6,312 bases of DNA from contig CALFGU010000246.1 in NCBI GenBank assembly GCA_937877685.1, forward strand, positions 1 through 6,312, given 5' to 3'. Each line of letters begins with the position of its first letter. Position 1 is the stretch's first letter. Source of the stretch: an uncultured Prevotella sp. Its GTDB lineage: Bacteria; Bacteroidota; Bacteroidia; Bacteroidales; Bacteroidaceae. Positions 1 through 5,005 of the stretch are shown here, in pieces. Position numbers and translations under genes: made by a program. Under the pieces are notes generated by a model. It was given only the letters and a program-made list of their open reading frames with translations, did no database searches and was not told the DNA's origin.

Positions 1-846
1 GTTCCTGTTGAAGGTTTCAACACAGCTTTTGCGGGCGATGTACCCCTCGGCGCTGGTATGTCTTCATCTGCTGCTCTTGAAAGCACATACGCTTTCGCGC
101 TCAACGATCTATGGGGCGACAACAAGATTGAAAAGATGGAACTCGCTCGCGTTGGTCAGCGCACAGAACACAAGTACGTTGGTTGCAACTGCGGTATCAT
201 GGACCAGTTTGCTTCTGTACATGGTAAGAAGGGTAGCCTCATGCGTCTTGACTGCCGTAGCGGTGAATTTGAATACTTCCCCTGGAATCCCAAGGGTTAT
301 CAGCTCATCCTCGTTAACAGCTGCGTAAAGCACGAACTCGCTGGTTCTCCTTACAACGAACGTCGCCTCCAGTGCGAACACGTTGCTGAAATCATCGCTA
401 AGAAGCACCCCGAAGTAACTTCACTCCGCGACGCTAACTACGACATGCTCGAAGAAGTTAAAGCAGAAATCACTGCTGACGAATACAAGCGTGCTCGCTA
501 CGTAATCGGTGAAGTTGTTCGCGTACTTAATGTATGTGACGCCCTCCAGAAGGATGACTACGAAACTGTAGGTCAGATGATGTACGAAACTCACTACGGC
601 CTTTCTAAGGAATACGAAGTAAGCTGCGAAGAACTTGACTTCCTCAACGATATTGCTAAGGAAGCAGGCGTAACTGGTTCACGCATCATGGGCGGTGGTT
701 TCGGTGGTTGTACAATCAACCTCGTTGCAGACGAACTCGTTGACAACTTCAAGAAGGTTGTTGTAGAAAAGTTCGAAGCTAAGTATAGCAAGAAGCCCAT
801 CGTCATCGACGTTGTTATCGGTGATGGTTCACGTAAGCTCTGCTAA
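1..846 (+). CDS. galK: Galactokinase, 5'-truncated by window edge
   Basis: Galactokinase phosphorylates alpha-D-galactose with ATP to galactose-1-phosphate, the entry step of the cytosolic Leloir pathway. The frame is open from base 1, giving 281 codons before TAA. Family members are about 380-390 residues, so roughly the first 100 residues, including the N-terminal GRxNLIGEHTDY substrate motif, lie left of the window. Visible motifs, numbered in this fragment: the GHMP ATP-binding loop PLGAGMSSSAALE (residues 15-27); CGIMDQF with Asp68, the counterpart of the catalytic Asp; and the C-terminal GHMP motif GGGFGGCT (231-238). The ATG at 58 sits inside the ATP loop, so it is an internal codon and not the start. 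Codon choice is strongly biased (GAA, AAG, CGT/CGC, GGT), like the ribosomal genes here, which suggests high expression. It converges on the tsf operon. Partner Leloir genes are not visible. Confidence 0.96.
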   Translation, partial: VPVEGFNTAFAGDVPLGAGMSSSAALESTYAFALNDLWGDNKIEKMELARVGQRTEHKYVGCNCGIMDQFASVHGKKGSLMRLDCRSGEFEYFPWNPKGYQLILVNSCVKHELAGSPYNERRLQCEHVAEIIAKKHPEVTSLRDANYDMLEEVKAEITADEYKRARYVIGEVVRVLNVCDALQKDDYETVGQMMYETHYGLSKEYEVSCEELDFLNDIAKEAGVTGSRIMGGGFGGCTINLVADELVDNFKKVVVEKFEAKYSKKPIVIDVVIGDGSRKLC

Positions 847-869
847 TACGGAAATACGAATAAAAGAAG

Positions 870-904
870 AAGAGTGTATGCCAGACAGGTATACACTCTT
901 TTTT
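870..904 (+). terminator. Rho-independent terminator of galK
   Basis: The hairpin arms are 870-882 and 888-900: ten perfect pairs, one G-U, then two C-G pairs, around a 5-nt loop. A run of six T (899-904) follows. It begins 24 nt after the galK stop. The minus strand also carries a T-rich tail, so it may act in both directions, as often found between convergent genes. Confidence 0.9.
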
Positions 905-1024
905 ATGTTCACAATCTTTACTCCTTGATTGAAAGAATGGAGATGAAGAGAGATTGAGGGGCTGATTATTTCTAATTTATAGCTTCTATATAACAAACCC
1001 CTCTACAAGCACGTTACGGCACTG

Positions 1025-1146
1025 TTTTGTTTGTATTTAGGCAATGTAGACACTTCAGCAAATCACTTTCGTAATTCCCCTGTAGGAGGGCACACTTGCA
1101 TAACTACCAGTTGTTATATTTTATTTTTGTTTGCCCTTAGGCAATG
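1025..1146 (+). repeat. Pair of imperfect direct repeats, 100-nt offset
   Basis: Copy one is 1025-1046 and copy two is 1125-1146. Nine bases match (TTTTGTTTG), three differ, and ten match (TTAGGCAATG). Similarity fades over the next 15-20 bases, and the DNA between copies is not obviously duplicated. The function is unknown: a binding site pair or the remains of an old duplication are both possible. Confidence 0.5.
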
Positions 1147-1178
1147 GGAACAGTCCGGTAAACATATTTGATTGCACC

Positions 1179-1219
1179 AAAAAAGCTGAATTCCATGTTT
1201 GGAGTTCAGTTTCTTTTTT
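1179..1219. terminator. Orphan bidirectional terminator-like hairpin
   Basis: Arms 1186-1194 and 1201-1209 form nine pairs including one G-U, with a 6-nt loop. Six A precede it (1179-1184), which is a T6 tail on the minus strand. A T-rich tail (TTTCTTTTTT, 1210-1219) follows on the plus strand. galK and the tsf operon already have their own terminators closer by, so this one either backs them up or ends an unannotated small RNA. Confidence 0.6.
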
Positions 1220-1260
1220 GTTTCTTTGTTTTCACCACTAAAACATTTATGAAACATGAG

Positions 1261-1268
1261 CAAAAGTA
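1261..1268 (-). promoter_or_regulatory. Promoter-like TAnnTTTG motif
   Basis: Read on the minus strand this is TACTTTTG, a full match to the Bacteroidetes -7 element. The position expected for the -33 element reads TTTA instead of TTTG, about 20 nt upstream. A transcript starting near 1254 would run about 75 nt to the T6 hairpin at 1179-1209. With only one full element this stays tentative. Confidence 0.3.
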
Positions 1269-1329
1269 CACATTTTACCTGACAGCAGTAAAAATTTAAC
1301 CAAGACTTTATAAATATTGATGCACAGAT

Positions 1330-1366
1330 AAACAAATAAAGGACCTTCAACTAATGTTGAAAGTCC
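1330..1366 (-). terminator. Terminator of the rplM-rpsI-rpsB-tsf operon
   Basis: Arms 1341-1351 and 1356-1366 are 11 bp long with a 4-nt loop. The single discordant position is G-U when transcribed from the minus strand but a C-A mismatch from the plus strand, so the hairpin suits minus-strand RNA. On that strand it is followed by a T-rich stretch (TTTATTTGTTT). It lies 30 nt past the tsf stop. Confidence 0.85.
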
Positions 1367-1396
1367 CTTATATTAAACCTTTTTGCAGGTTGAATA

Positions 1397-2221
1397 TTAT
1401 TCAGCACGGAGTGTGAAGCGCTTGAATGCAGTTACTGTGCATTCCTTGTCAGCCTGCTGGAGGTACTGAGCAACTGAAAGCTTGCTGTCCTGGATGAATT
1501 CCTGGTTGAGGAGACAAGCTTCCTTGTAGAACTTGTTCATACGACCCATAGCGATCTTTTCAACCATGTTTTCGGGCTTACCTTCTTCGCGTGCCTTTTC
1601 AGCAGCAACCTTGAATTCTGTAGCCTTGATTTCTTCGGGTACGTCAGCTTCGCAGAGTGAAACGGGGTTCATTGCAGCTACCTGCATTGCTACAGCCTTA
1701 CCGTAAGCAGCGTCAACGTTCTTGTTGAGTGCTACCATTGTGCAGAGCTGGTGCTTACCCTGGTGGTCGTAGATAGAGATGTTTTCACCTTCGATTGTGC
1801 AGTAGCCATCGAGTTCCATCTTTTCACCAGTGATACCTGAACGGTCAACAACTGCTTCAGCAACTGTTGTGTTGCCGAGCTGGAGTGCCTTAACTTCGTC
1901 GAGAGTAGCACACTTGTTAGCAACAGCGAGGTCCATGATTGACTGAGCGAGTGCGATGAAGTCTTCGTTCTTAGCAACGAAGTCAGTTTCACACTTGAGG
2001 GCGATGATTGCACCGAAGCCGTTTTCAACCTTACAGAGAACGCAACCTTCAGCTGCTTCGCGGTCTGAACGCTTAGCTGCTACAGCCTGACCCTTCTTAC
2101 GGATGATTTCGATAGCTTCTTCGAGGTTACCGTTTGATTCTGCAAGAGCCTTCTTACAGTCGCCAAGACCTGCGCCAGTCATTGTGCGCAACTTCTTGAT
2201 ATCTTCCATTGATACTGCCAT
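1397..2221 (-). CDS. tsf: Translation elongation factor Ts (EF-Ts)
   Basis: EF-Ts binds EF-Tu-GDP in the cytosol and drives GDP release so that EF-Tu can reload with GTP. The product is 274 residues, near the 282 of E. coli. The N-terminal UBA-like module (about 1-50) carries LRTMTGAGLGDCKKAL (residues 11-26). The core begins with KCETDFVAKNEDF (76-88). Its Asp80 and Phe81 fall at the same numbers as the E. coli residues known to insert into EF-Tu. The frame stays open upstream to 2260, but the family starts MAVSMEDIKKLR, so ATG 2221 is the start and the 13 earlier codons are leader. No Shine-Dalgarno sequence precedes it. It is last in the operon, 151 nt after rpsB, with a terminator-like hairpin in the gap that may lower its expression relative to rpsB. 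Confidence 0.97.
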   Translation of the reverse strand: MAVSMEDIKKLRTMTGAGLGDCKKALAESNGNLEEAIEIIRKKGQAVAAKRSDREAAEGCVLCKVENGFGAIIALKCETDFVAKNEDFIALAQSIMDLAVANKCATLDEVKALQLGNTTVAEAVVDRSGITGEKMELDGYCTIEGENISIYDHQGKHQLCTMVALNKNVDAAYGKAVAMQVAAMNPVSLCEADVPEEIKATEFKVAAEKAREEGKPENMVEKIAMGRMNKFYKEACLLNQEFIQDSKLSVAQYLQQADKECTVTAFKRFTLRAE

Positions 2222-2310
2222 AGTAGTAAAATCTTTTAGTAATAAGTCGCTGTTATTCAATAGGATTAAACATTGCGACTTAGAGTATGAATAAATGTTG
2301 TAATTTTAAG

Positions 2311-2360
2311 AAGAAAAAAGCTAACGCAGGCTCCATTTATTTTGAAGCTGCATTAGCTTT
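2311..2360 (-). terminator. Intra-operon terminator or attenuator between rpsB and tsf
   Basis: Arms 2317-2332 and 2346-2360 pair along eight bases, one G-U (in minus-strand RNA), four more bases, then two pairs past a single-base bulge. The 13-nt loop is A/T-rich. On the minus strand the stem is followed by six T and then CTTCTT. It begins only 12 nt after the rpsB stop, so it looks like a true terminator inside the operon. I saw no full promoter between it and tsf, so partial read-through is the simplest reading. Confidence 0.75.
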
Positions 2361-2372
2361 GTTTATGCCTGA

Positions 2373-3146
2373 TTAAGCTTCAGCAGGAGTTTCCTTTTCT
2401 GCGCGAGCAGCCTTAGCCTTCTTGCCTTCGCCAGCTGCTTCTGCATCAACCTTTTCAGCCTTACGTTCTTCAACACCTTCAACGATAGCGCCACAGATAG
2501 CGTCGAGGATTACTTCTACGCTCTTTGTTGCATCGTCGTTAGCGGGAATTACGAAATCACACTGGTTGGGGTCGCTGTTAGTGTCAACGATACCGAATAC
2601 GGGGATACCGAGACGCTGTGCTTCCTTCACCGCGATGTGTTCCTTGCATACGTCAACAACGAAGAGTGCTGCGGGAAGACGAGTGAGGTCAGCGATTGAG
2701 CCGAGGTTCTTTTCGAGCTTAGCACGCTGACGGCTAATCTGAAGAACTTCACGCTTTGAGAGGTTTGAATATGTACCATCGTTAGTGAGCTTATCGATAG
2801 TTGCCATCTTCTTCACAGCCTTGCGGATTGTAGTGAAGTTAGTGAGCATACCACCCGGCCAACGCTCAGTTACGTAGGGCATATTTACAGATGCTGCCTT
2901 GTCAGCAACAACCTGCTTTGCTTGCTTCTTAGTAGCTACAAAAAGGATGCGCTTGCCACTCTTAGCGATCTGCTTGAGTGCTTCTGCTGCTTCGTCAACC
3001 TTAGCAACAGTCTTGTGCAAGTCGAGGATGTGGATACCATTGCGCTCCATGAAGATGTAGGGAGCCATAGCGGGGTTCCACTTACGTGTGAGGTGACCAA
3101 AGTGACAGCCAGCCTCGAGAAGAGTTTCAAAATTAGTTCTAGCCAT
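2373..3146 (-). CDS. rpsB: Small ribosomal subunit protein S2 (uS2)
   Basis: S2 binds late to the 30S subunit between head and body and is needed to recruit S1 where S1 is present. The product is 257 residues, in the bacterial range. S2 hallmarks are in order: EAGCHFGHLTRKWNPAMAPY (11-30), FMERNGIHILDL (32-43), WPGGMLTNF (96-104), and PAALFVVDVCKEHIAVKEA (158-176) leading to DTNSDP (188-193). From about residue 225 the tail is a low-complexity Ala/Lys/Glu stretch, common in Bacteroidetes S2 and probably flexible. The start ATG 3146 gives the family N-terminus MARTNFETLLEAG. The DNA before it is A/T-rich with no Shine-Dalgarno sequence. It lies 152 nt downstream of rpsI, a gap large enough for its own promoter or a leader, and upstream of tsf, its usual partner. 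Confidence 0.98.
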   Translation of the reverse strand: MARTNFETLLEAGCHFGHLTRKWNPAMAPYIFMERNGIHILDLHKTVAKVDEAAEALKQIAKSGKRILFVATKKQAKQVVADKAASVNMPYVTERWPGGMLTNFTTIRKAVKKMATIDKLTNDGTYSNLSKREVLQISRQRAKLEKNLGSIADLTRLPAALFVVDVCKEHIAVKEAQRLGIPVFGIVDTNSDPNQCDFVIPANDDATKSVEVILDAICGAIVEGVEERKAEKVDAEAAGEGKKAKAARAEKETPAEA

Positions 3147-3298
3147 TTTGAATGAATTTGTTTACGTTCTTTTTAGTTGAGTTTGTTTGTTCAACCAGCC
3201 TCGGAGTAGTCTTCACGAATGAGGAATCTCAGGGGCTTAGATGCTAAACGAATTTTTTCAGCAAAGTTATGCAGCATCACGCTGCGAGCCGATAAAAA
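3147..3298 (-). promoter_or_regulatory. rpsB leader / spacer with possible internal promoter
   Basis: This 152-nt gap is long for a ribosomal operon. On the minus strand it holds TAACTTTG (3262-3269), a full match to the Bacteroidetes -7 motif TAnnTTTG, but no TTTG at the usual distance upstream. Just upstream lies a perfect 5-bp hairpin (3271-3275 with 3281-3285, 5-nt loop). The roughly 115 nt from there to the start codon is G/C-rich in its middle and then A/T-rich, as expected of a structured leader followed by an open ribosome landing site. S2 autoregulation through its leader is known in gammaproteobacteria; its occurrence here is inference. Confidence 0.35.
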
Positions 3299-3685
3299 TT
3301 AACGTTTGCTGAACTGGAAGCGACGACGAGCCTTGGGCTGACCGGGCTTCTTACGTTCAACTTCGCGAGCATCGCGAGTCATGAAGCCTTCAGCACGAAG
3401 TGCCTTCTTGTCATCTGCATTGATTTTTACGAGTGCGCGAGCAATAGCAAGACGGAGTGCCTGACTCTGACCTGTAAAGCCACCACCGTTAAGGTTTACC
3501 TTGATATCATATTTTTCAGTAGCGCCGAGCAAAGTAAGGGGCTGCTTAACAACGAACTGAAGAATTGATGAAGGGAAATATTCAGTAAGGTCACGCTTGT
3601 TGATTGTGATCTTACCAGTACCTTCTGTTACGAAGATACGAGCAACGGCGCTCTTACGGCGACCAAGTGCGTTAATCATTTCCAT
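3299..3685 (-). CDS. rpsI: Small ribosomal subunit protein S9 (uS9)
   Basis: S9 sits in the 30S head, and its C-terminal tail reaches the P-site tRNA. The product is 128 residues, the normal bacterial size. It begins MEMINALGRRKSAVARIFV, and carries the S9 signature GGGFTGQSQALRLAIARAL (67-85), the basic stretch ERKKPGQPKARRRF (110-123) and the invariant terminal SKR. Start ATG 3685 fits the family N-terminus. It is 11 nt downstream of the rplM stop, the usual L13-S9 pairing, so the two are surely cotranscribed and probably translationally coupled. No Shine-Dalgarno sequence is visible in the short spacer. Confidence 0.98.
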   Translation of the reverse strand: MEMINALGRRKSAVARIFVTEGTGKITINKRDLTEYFPSSILQFVVKQPLTLLGATEKYDIKVNLNGGGFTGQSQALRLAIARALVKINADDKKALRAEGFMTRDAREVERKKPGQPKARRRFQFSKR

Positions 3686-3696
3686 TGCTGCTAATC

Positions 3697-4158
3697 TTAT
3701 TTGAGTGAGTTAATATCAATTGCCTTGGGGCTCTGTGCTTCGTGCTTGTGTTCAGCGCCTTCATACACATAGAGGTTTGTAAGAAGCTTTGCACCGAGCT
3801 TATTCTTGGGAAGCATGCCCTTAACTACACGACGGAGGAGACGATCTGCACCATCCTTCTTAGCAAGAATGCTAGCGGGAGTGTGTTCACGCTGACCACC
3901 GGGATAACCAGTGTAAGTGTAGTAGATACGATCAGTCATCTTCTTACCTGTAAGAACGATCTTATCAGCGTTGATGATGATTACATTGTCACCACAATCC
4001 ACGTGAGGAGTGAAGTTGGGCTTGTACTTACCACGGAGCAACTTAGCCACCTTTGAACCGAGGCGACCGAGCACCTGATCCTTTGCGTCAACGATGACCC
4101 ACTCTTTGTTTACTGTTGCTGCGTTAGCAGAAATGGTCTTGTAACTTAAAGTGTTCAT
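3697..4158 (-). CDS. rplM: Large ribosomal subunit protein L13 (uL13)
   Basis: L13 is an early-assembling 50S protein. The product is 153 residues; bacterial L13 is about 140-150. Family motifs appear in order: WVIVDAKDQVLGRLGSKVAK (20-39), PHVDCGDNVIIINADKIVLT (51-70), YTGYPGG (82-88), VKGMLPKNKLG (112-122) and LYVYEGAEHKHEAQ (129-142). Start ATG 4158 gives MNTLSYKT, the usual Bacteroidetes N-terminus, and the stretch before it is almost pure A/T with no Shine-Dalgarno sequence. It is the first gene of the operon, behind a consensus promoter and a leader of about 130 nt. Confidence 0.98.
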   Translation of the reverse strand: MNTLSYKTISANAATVNKEWVIVDAKDQVLGRLGSKVAKLLRGKYKPNFTPHVDCGDNVIIINADKIVLTGKKMTDRIYYTYTGYPGGQREHTPASILAKKDGADRLLRRVVKGMLPKNKLGAKLLTNLYVYEGAEHKHEAQSPKAIDINSLK

Positions 4159-4287
4159 TAATTTAAAAGTTTTTTATAACTACTAATTGGTTTATCATTA
4201 CTGCGATTCCCTAACCACTTACCCTTGGCCGTCAGGCAAGCTATTAACACGCAGAGTGAAGCGTTTTACCGCTCCTTGATAATAATC
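4159..4287 (-). promoter_or_regulatory. Structured 5' leader of the rplM operon
   Basis: The predicted transcript start near 4287 leaves about 130 nt of leader, long for Bacteroidetes. In minus-strand RNA it can form GGAGCG/CGCUUC (4270-4275 with 4258-4263, 6-nt loop). It can also close a domain with CUGCG/CGCAG (4250-4254 with 4201-4205). Inside that domain, CUUGCC (4235-4240) has two exclusive partners: GGCCAAG (4224-4230) or GGGUAAG (4218-4224). The last 45 nt before the ATG are A/T-rich and unstructured. L13 leaders that bind their own protein are known in Firmicutes; an equivalent here is inferred from this architecture, not shown. Confidence 0.55.
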
Positions 4288-4293
4288 GGCGTG

Positions 4294-4324
4294 CAAAAGT
4301 ACAAATTTCTTGTAATATGGCAAA
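4294..4324 (-). promoter_or_regulatory. Bacteroidetes-type promoter of the rplM operon
   Basis: On the minus strand the -33 element TTTG (4321-4324) is followed by exactly 19 nt and the -7 element TACTTTTG (4294-4301). Both match the consensus used by the main sigma factor of Bacteroidetes (TTTG, about 19 nt, TAnnTTTG). It is the best promoter in the window and implies transcription starting about 4286-4289. Confidence 0.88.
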
Positions 4325-4558
4325 TAGTTTACTATCTTTTTCTCAATTAATCGCATAAAATTTATTTCGTTAGTCACAGCTTTTCACTTTAAAACCTGAA
4401 ATAGTGGAGTGTGTAAAGTATTTGGTCCTTATTTCAAACAAAAATAAATCCGATATGCTAATAAAAGATTGAGACTTAAAATGAAATAAGTTACTCTTAG
4501 TTTTCCATAAGTCTCTTTTTATTTTGCTTCAATGGTTCTATCATATGTAAAGATTAAA
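4325..4558. other. A/T-rich intergenic DNA upstream of the rplM promoter
   Basis: No gene is supported here. On the plus strand TTG (4310-4312), 20 nt, TATCTTTT (4333-4340) resembles a weak divergent promoter with its last base off consensus. The only structured item is the hairpin at 4471-4525, described separately. Bases 4345-4470 show nothing recognisable. Confidence 0.5.
4471..4525 (+). terminator. Orphan terminator-like hairpin
   Basis: Eight perfect pairs (4471-4478 with 4508-4515) close a 29-nt loop in which AAAA can also meet TTTT. On the plus strand the stem runs straight into TTTTTATTTT (4516-4525). No plus-strand gene precedes it, so it may end a short divergent transcript or block antisense reading into the region. 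The large loop makes it weaker than the other terminators here. Confidence 0.45.
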
Positions 4559-4590
4559 GCGTGACGCGTGACATGTGACAGCGTGACAAT
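4559..4590 (+). repeat. GTGAC array, left block 1
   Basis: Four GTGAC units start at 4561, 4568, 4575 and 4583 (spacing 7, 7, 8), with tails GC, AT, AGC and AAT. The leading TAAAGCGTGAC (4555-4565) is repeated exactly at the start of block 2. Confidence 0.85.
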
Positions 4591-4598
4591 GTTTTTGG

Positions 4599-4659
4599 GG
4601 ACTAATATAAAAAAATGACTCGAATGTATTTATCAAAAGTTACATTAGAGTATTAGTCC
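4599..4659. repeat. Long imperfect inverted repeat
   Basis: Outer arms 4599-4607 and 4651-4659 are perfect over 9 bp. Inner arms 4619-4628 and 4641-4650 match at 9 of 10. An 11-nt A-rich bulge lies on the left side and a 12-nt loop in the middle. It has no T-tract, so it is not a typical terminator. Confidence 0.75.
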
Positions 4660-4731
4660 ATCCATTTGTGCGTAAGGGCATTACGAATATATTCTATGTT
4701 ATATAGAAGCAACAATTCTGTTTGTAAGAGG

Positions 4732-4776
4732 TAAAGCGTGACACGTGACAGTGTCACGGCGTGAAAGCGGGACAAT
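4732..4776 (+). repeat. GTGAC array, left block 2
   Basis: It starts with TAAAGCGTGAC, as block 1 does. It contains the palindrome CGTGACAGTGTCACG (4744-4758, 7-bp arms around one base) and ends in GTGAAAGCGGGACAAT (4761-4776), two changes from GTGACAGCGTGACAAT in block 1. It looks like a decayed copy of block 1 with a palindrome added. Confidence 0.8.
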
Positions 4777-4822
4777 AAAATTAGAATGTGTACGAAAGGA
4801 CATGTATGTGTGTATTTAGATG

Positions 4823-4867
4823 TATAGTATAATATACTATAATATTTATATAATATCATATTATATA
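4823..4867. repeat. Two adjacent A/T palindromes
   Basis: First: arms TATAGTATA (4823-4831) and TATACTATA (4833-4841) around one A. Second: arms TATATAATAT (4847-4856) and ATATTATATA (4858-4867) around one C. Both are perfect. They lie in the A/T-rich centre between left block 2 and the right-hand array. Confidence 0.85.
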
Positions 4868-4929
4868 GTGTAACACTTAAAATAACCTTATGAAAGAATG
4901 AATACACTTACTATGGTTGCATTTTCTTT

Positions 4930-5005
4930 GTCACACTGTCACGCGTCACGCTGTCACGCTGTCACGCTGTCACATATAACGCCGTGACACTGTCACGCGT
5001 CAAGC
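4930..5005 (-). repeat. GTGAC array, right block 3 (inverted)
   Basis: On the plus strand GTCAC starts at 4930, 4938, 4945, 4953, 4961 and 4969 (spacing 8, 7, 8, 8, 8), with three identical octamers GCTGTCAC. After a short TATAAC break comes the palindrome CGTGACACTGTCACG (4983-4997), then the element end. A 19-nt stretch (4979-4997) is the exact reverse complement of 4744-4762 in block 2. Confidence 0.9.

Larger units (their letters stand above)
905..1329. other. Convergent intergenic region without a convincing gene
   Basis: This is A/T-rich DNA between the galK terminator and the tsf operon terminator. I see no protein gene: the only sizeable open frame (minus strand, 1114-1350) runs through two hairpins and resembles no family I know. 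It holds a pair of near-identical 22-nt motifs exactly 100 nt apart (1025-1046 and 1125-1146: TTTTGTTTG, three different bases, then TTAGGCAATG). It also holds a hairpin with T-tracts on both strands (1179-1219) and a minus-strand promoter-like motif (1261-1268). Bases 905-1020 show nothing recognisable. Confidence 0.6.
4559..5005. mobile_element. Candidate MITE-like element with GTGAC-array ends
   Basis: The 447-bp segment has inverted ends: GCGTGACGCGTGACA at 4559-4573, and at 4991-5005 its reverse complement with one mismatch. GTGAC units on the left (4561-4776) mostly point right, and those on the right (4930-5003) mostly point left. The interior is A/T-rich with hairpins and no convincing gene. 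No clear target-site duplication is visible beside the ends (AGATTAAA on the left, CAAAAAAATG on the right). The alternatives are an iteron-like protein-binding array or slippage-grown repeats. No transposase is present, so any mobility would need help from elsewhere. Confidence 0.4.

Noticed and set aside
58..846. galK starting at ATG 58
   Set aside because: This Met is within the GHMP ATP-binding loop; the frame is open to base 1 with conserved family residues before it.
1114..1350. Minus-strand open frame of 78 codons between galK and tsf
   Set aside because: It begins inside the tsf terminator, runs through a second hairpin, has a low-complexity Lys/Asn/Cys-rich composition and matches no family I know.
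2222..2260. Longer EF-Ts with 13 extra N-terminal residues
   Set aside because: The EF-Ts family N-terminus is MAVSMEDIKKLR; the upstream codons look like leader and match nothing in the family.
4653..4907. Minus-strand open frame of 84 codons inside the repeat element
   Set aside because: It reads through the A/T palindromes and GTGAC units; its Tyr/Leu/Ile-rich composition simply reflects A/T-rich DNA.
4930..5005. CRISPR-like look of the GTGAC repeats
   Set aside because: Units are 7-8 nt with no unique spacers, and no cas genes are present.
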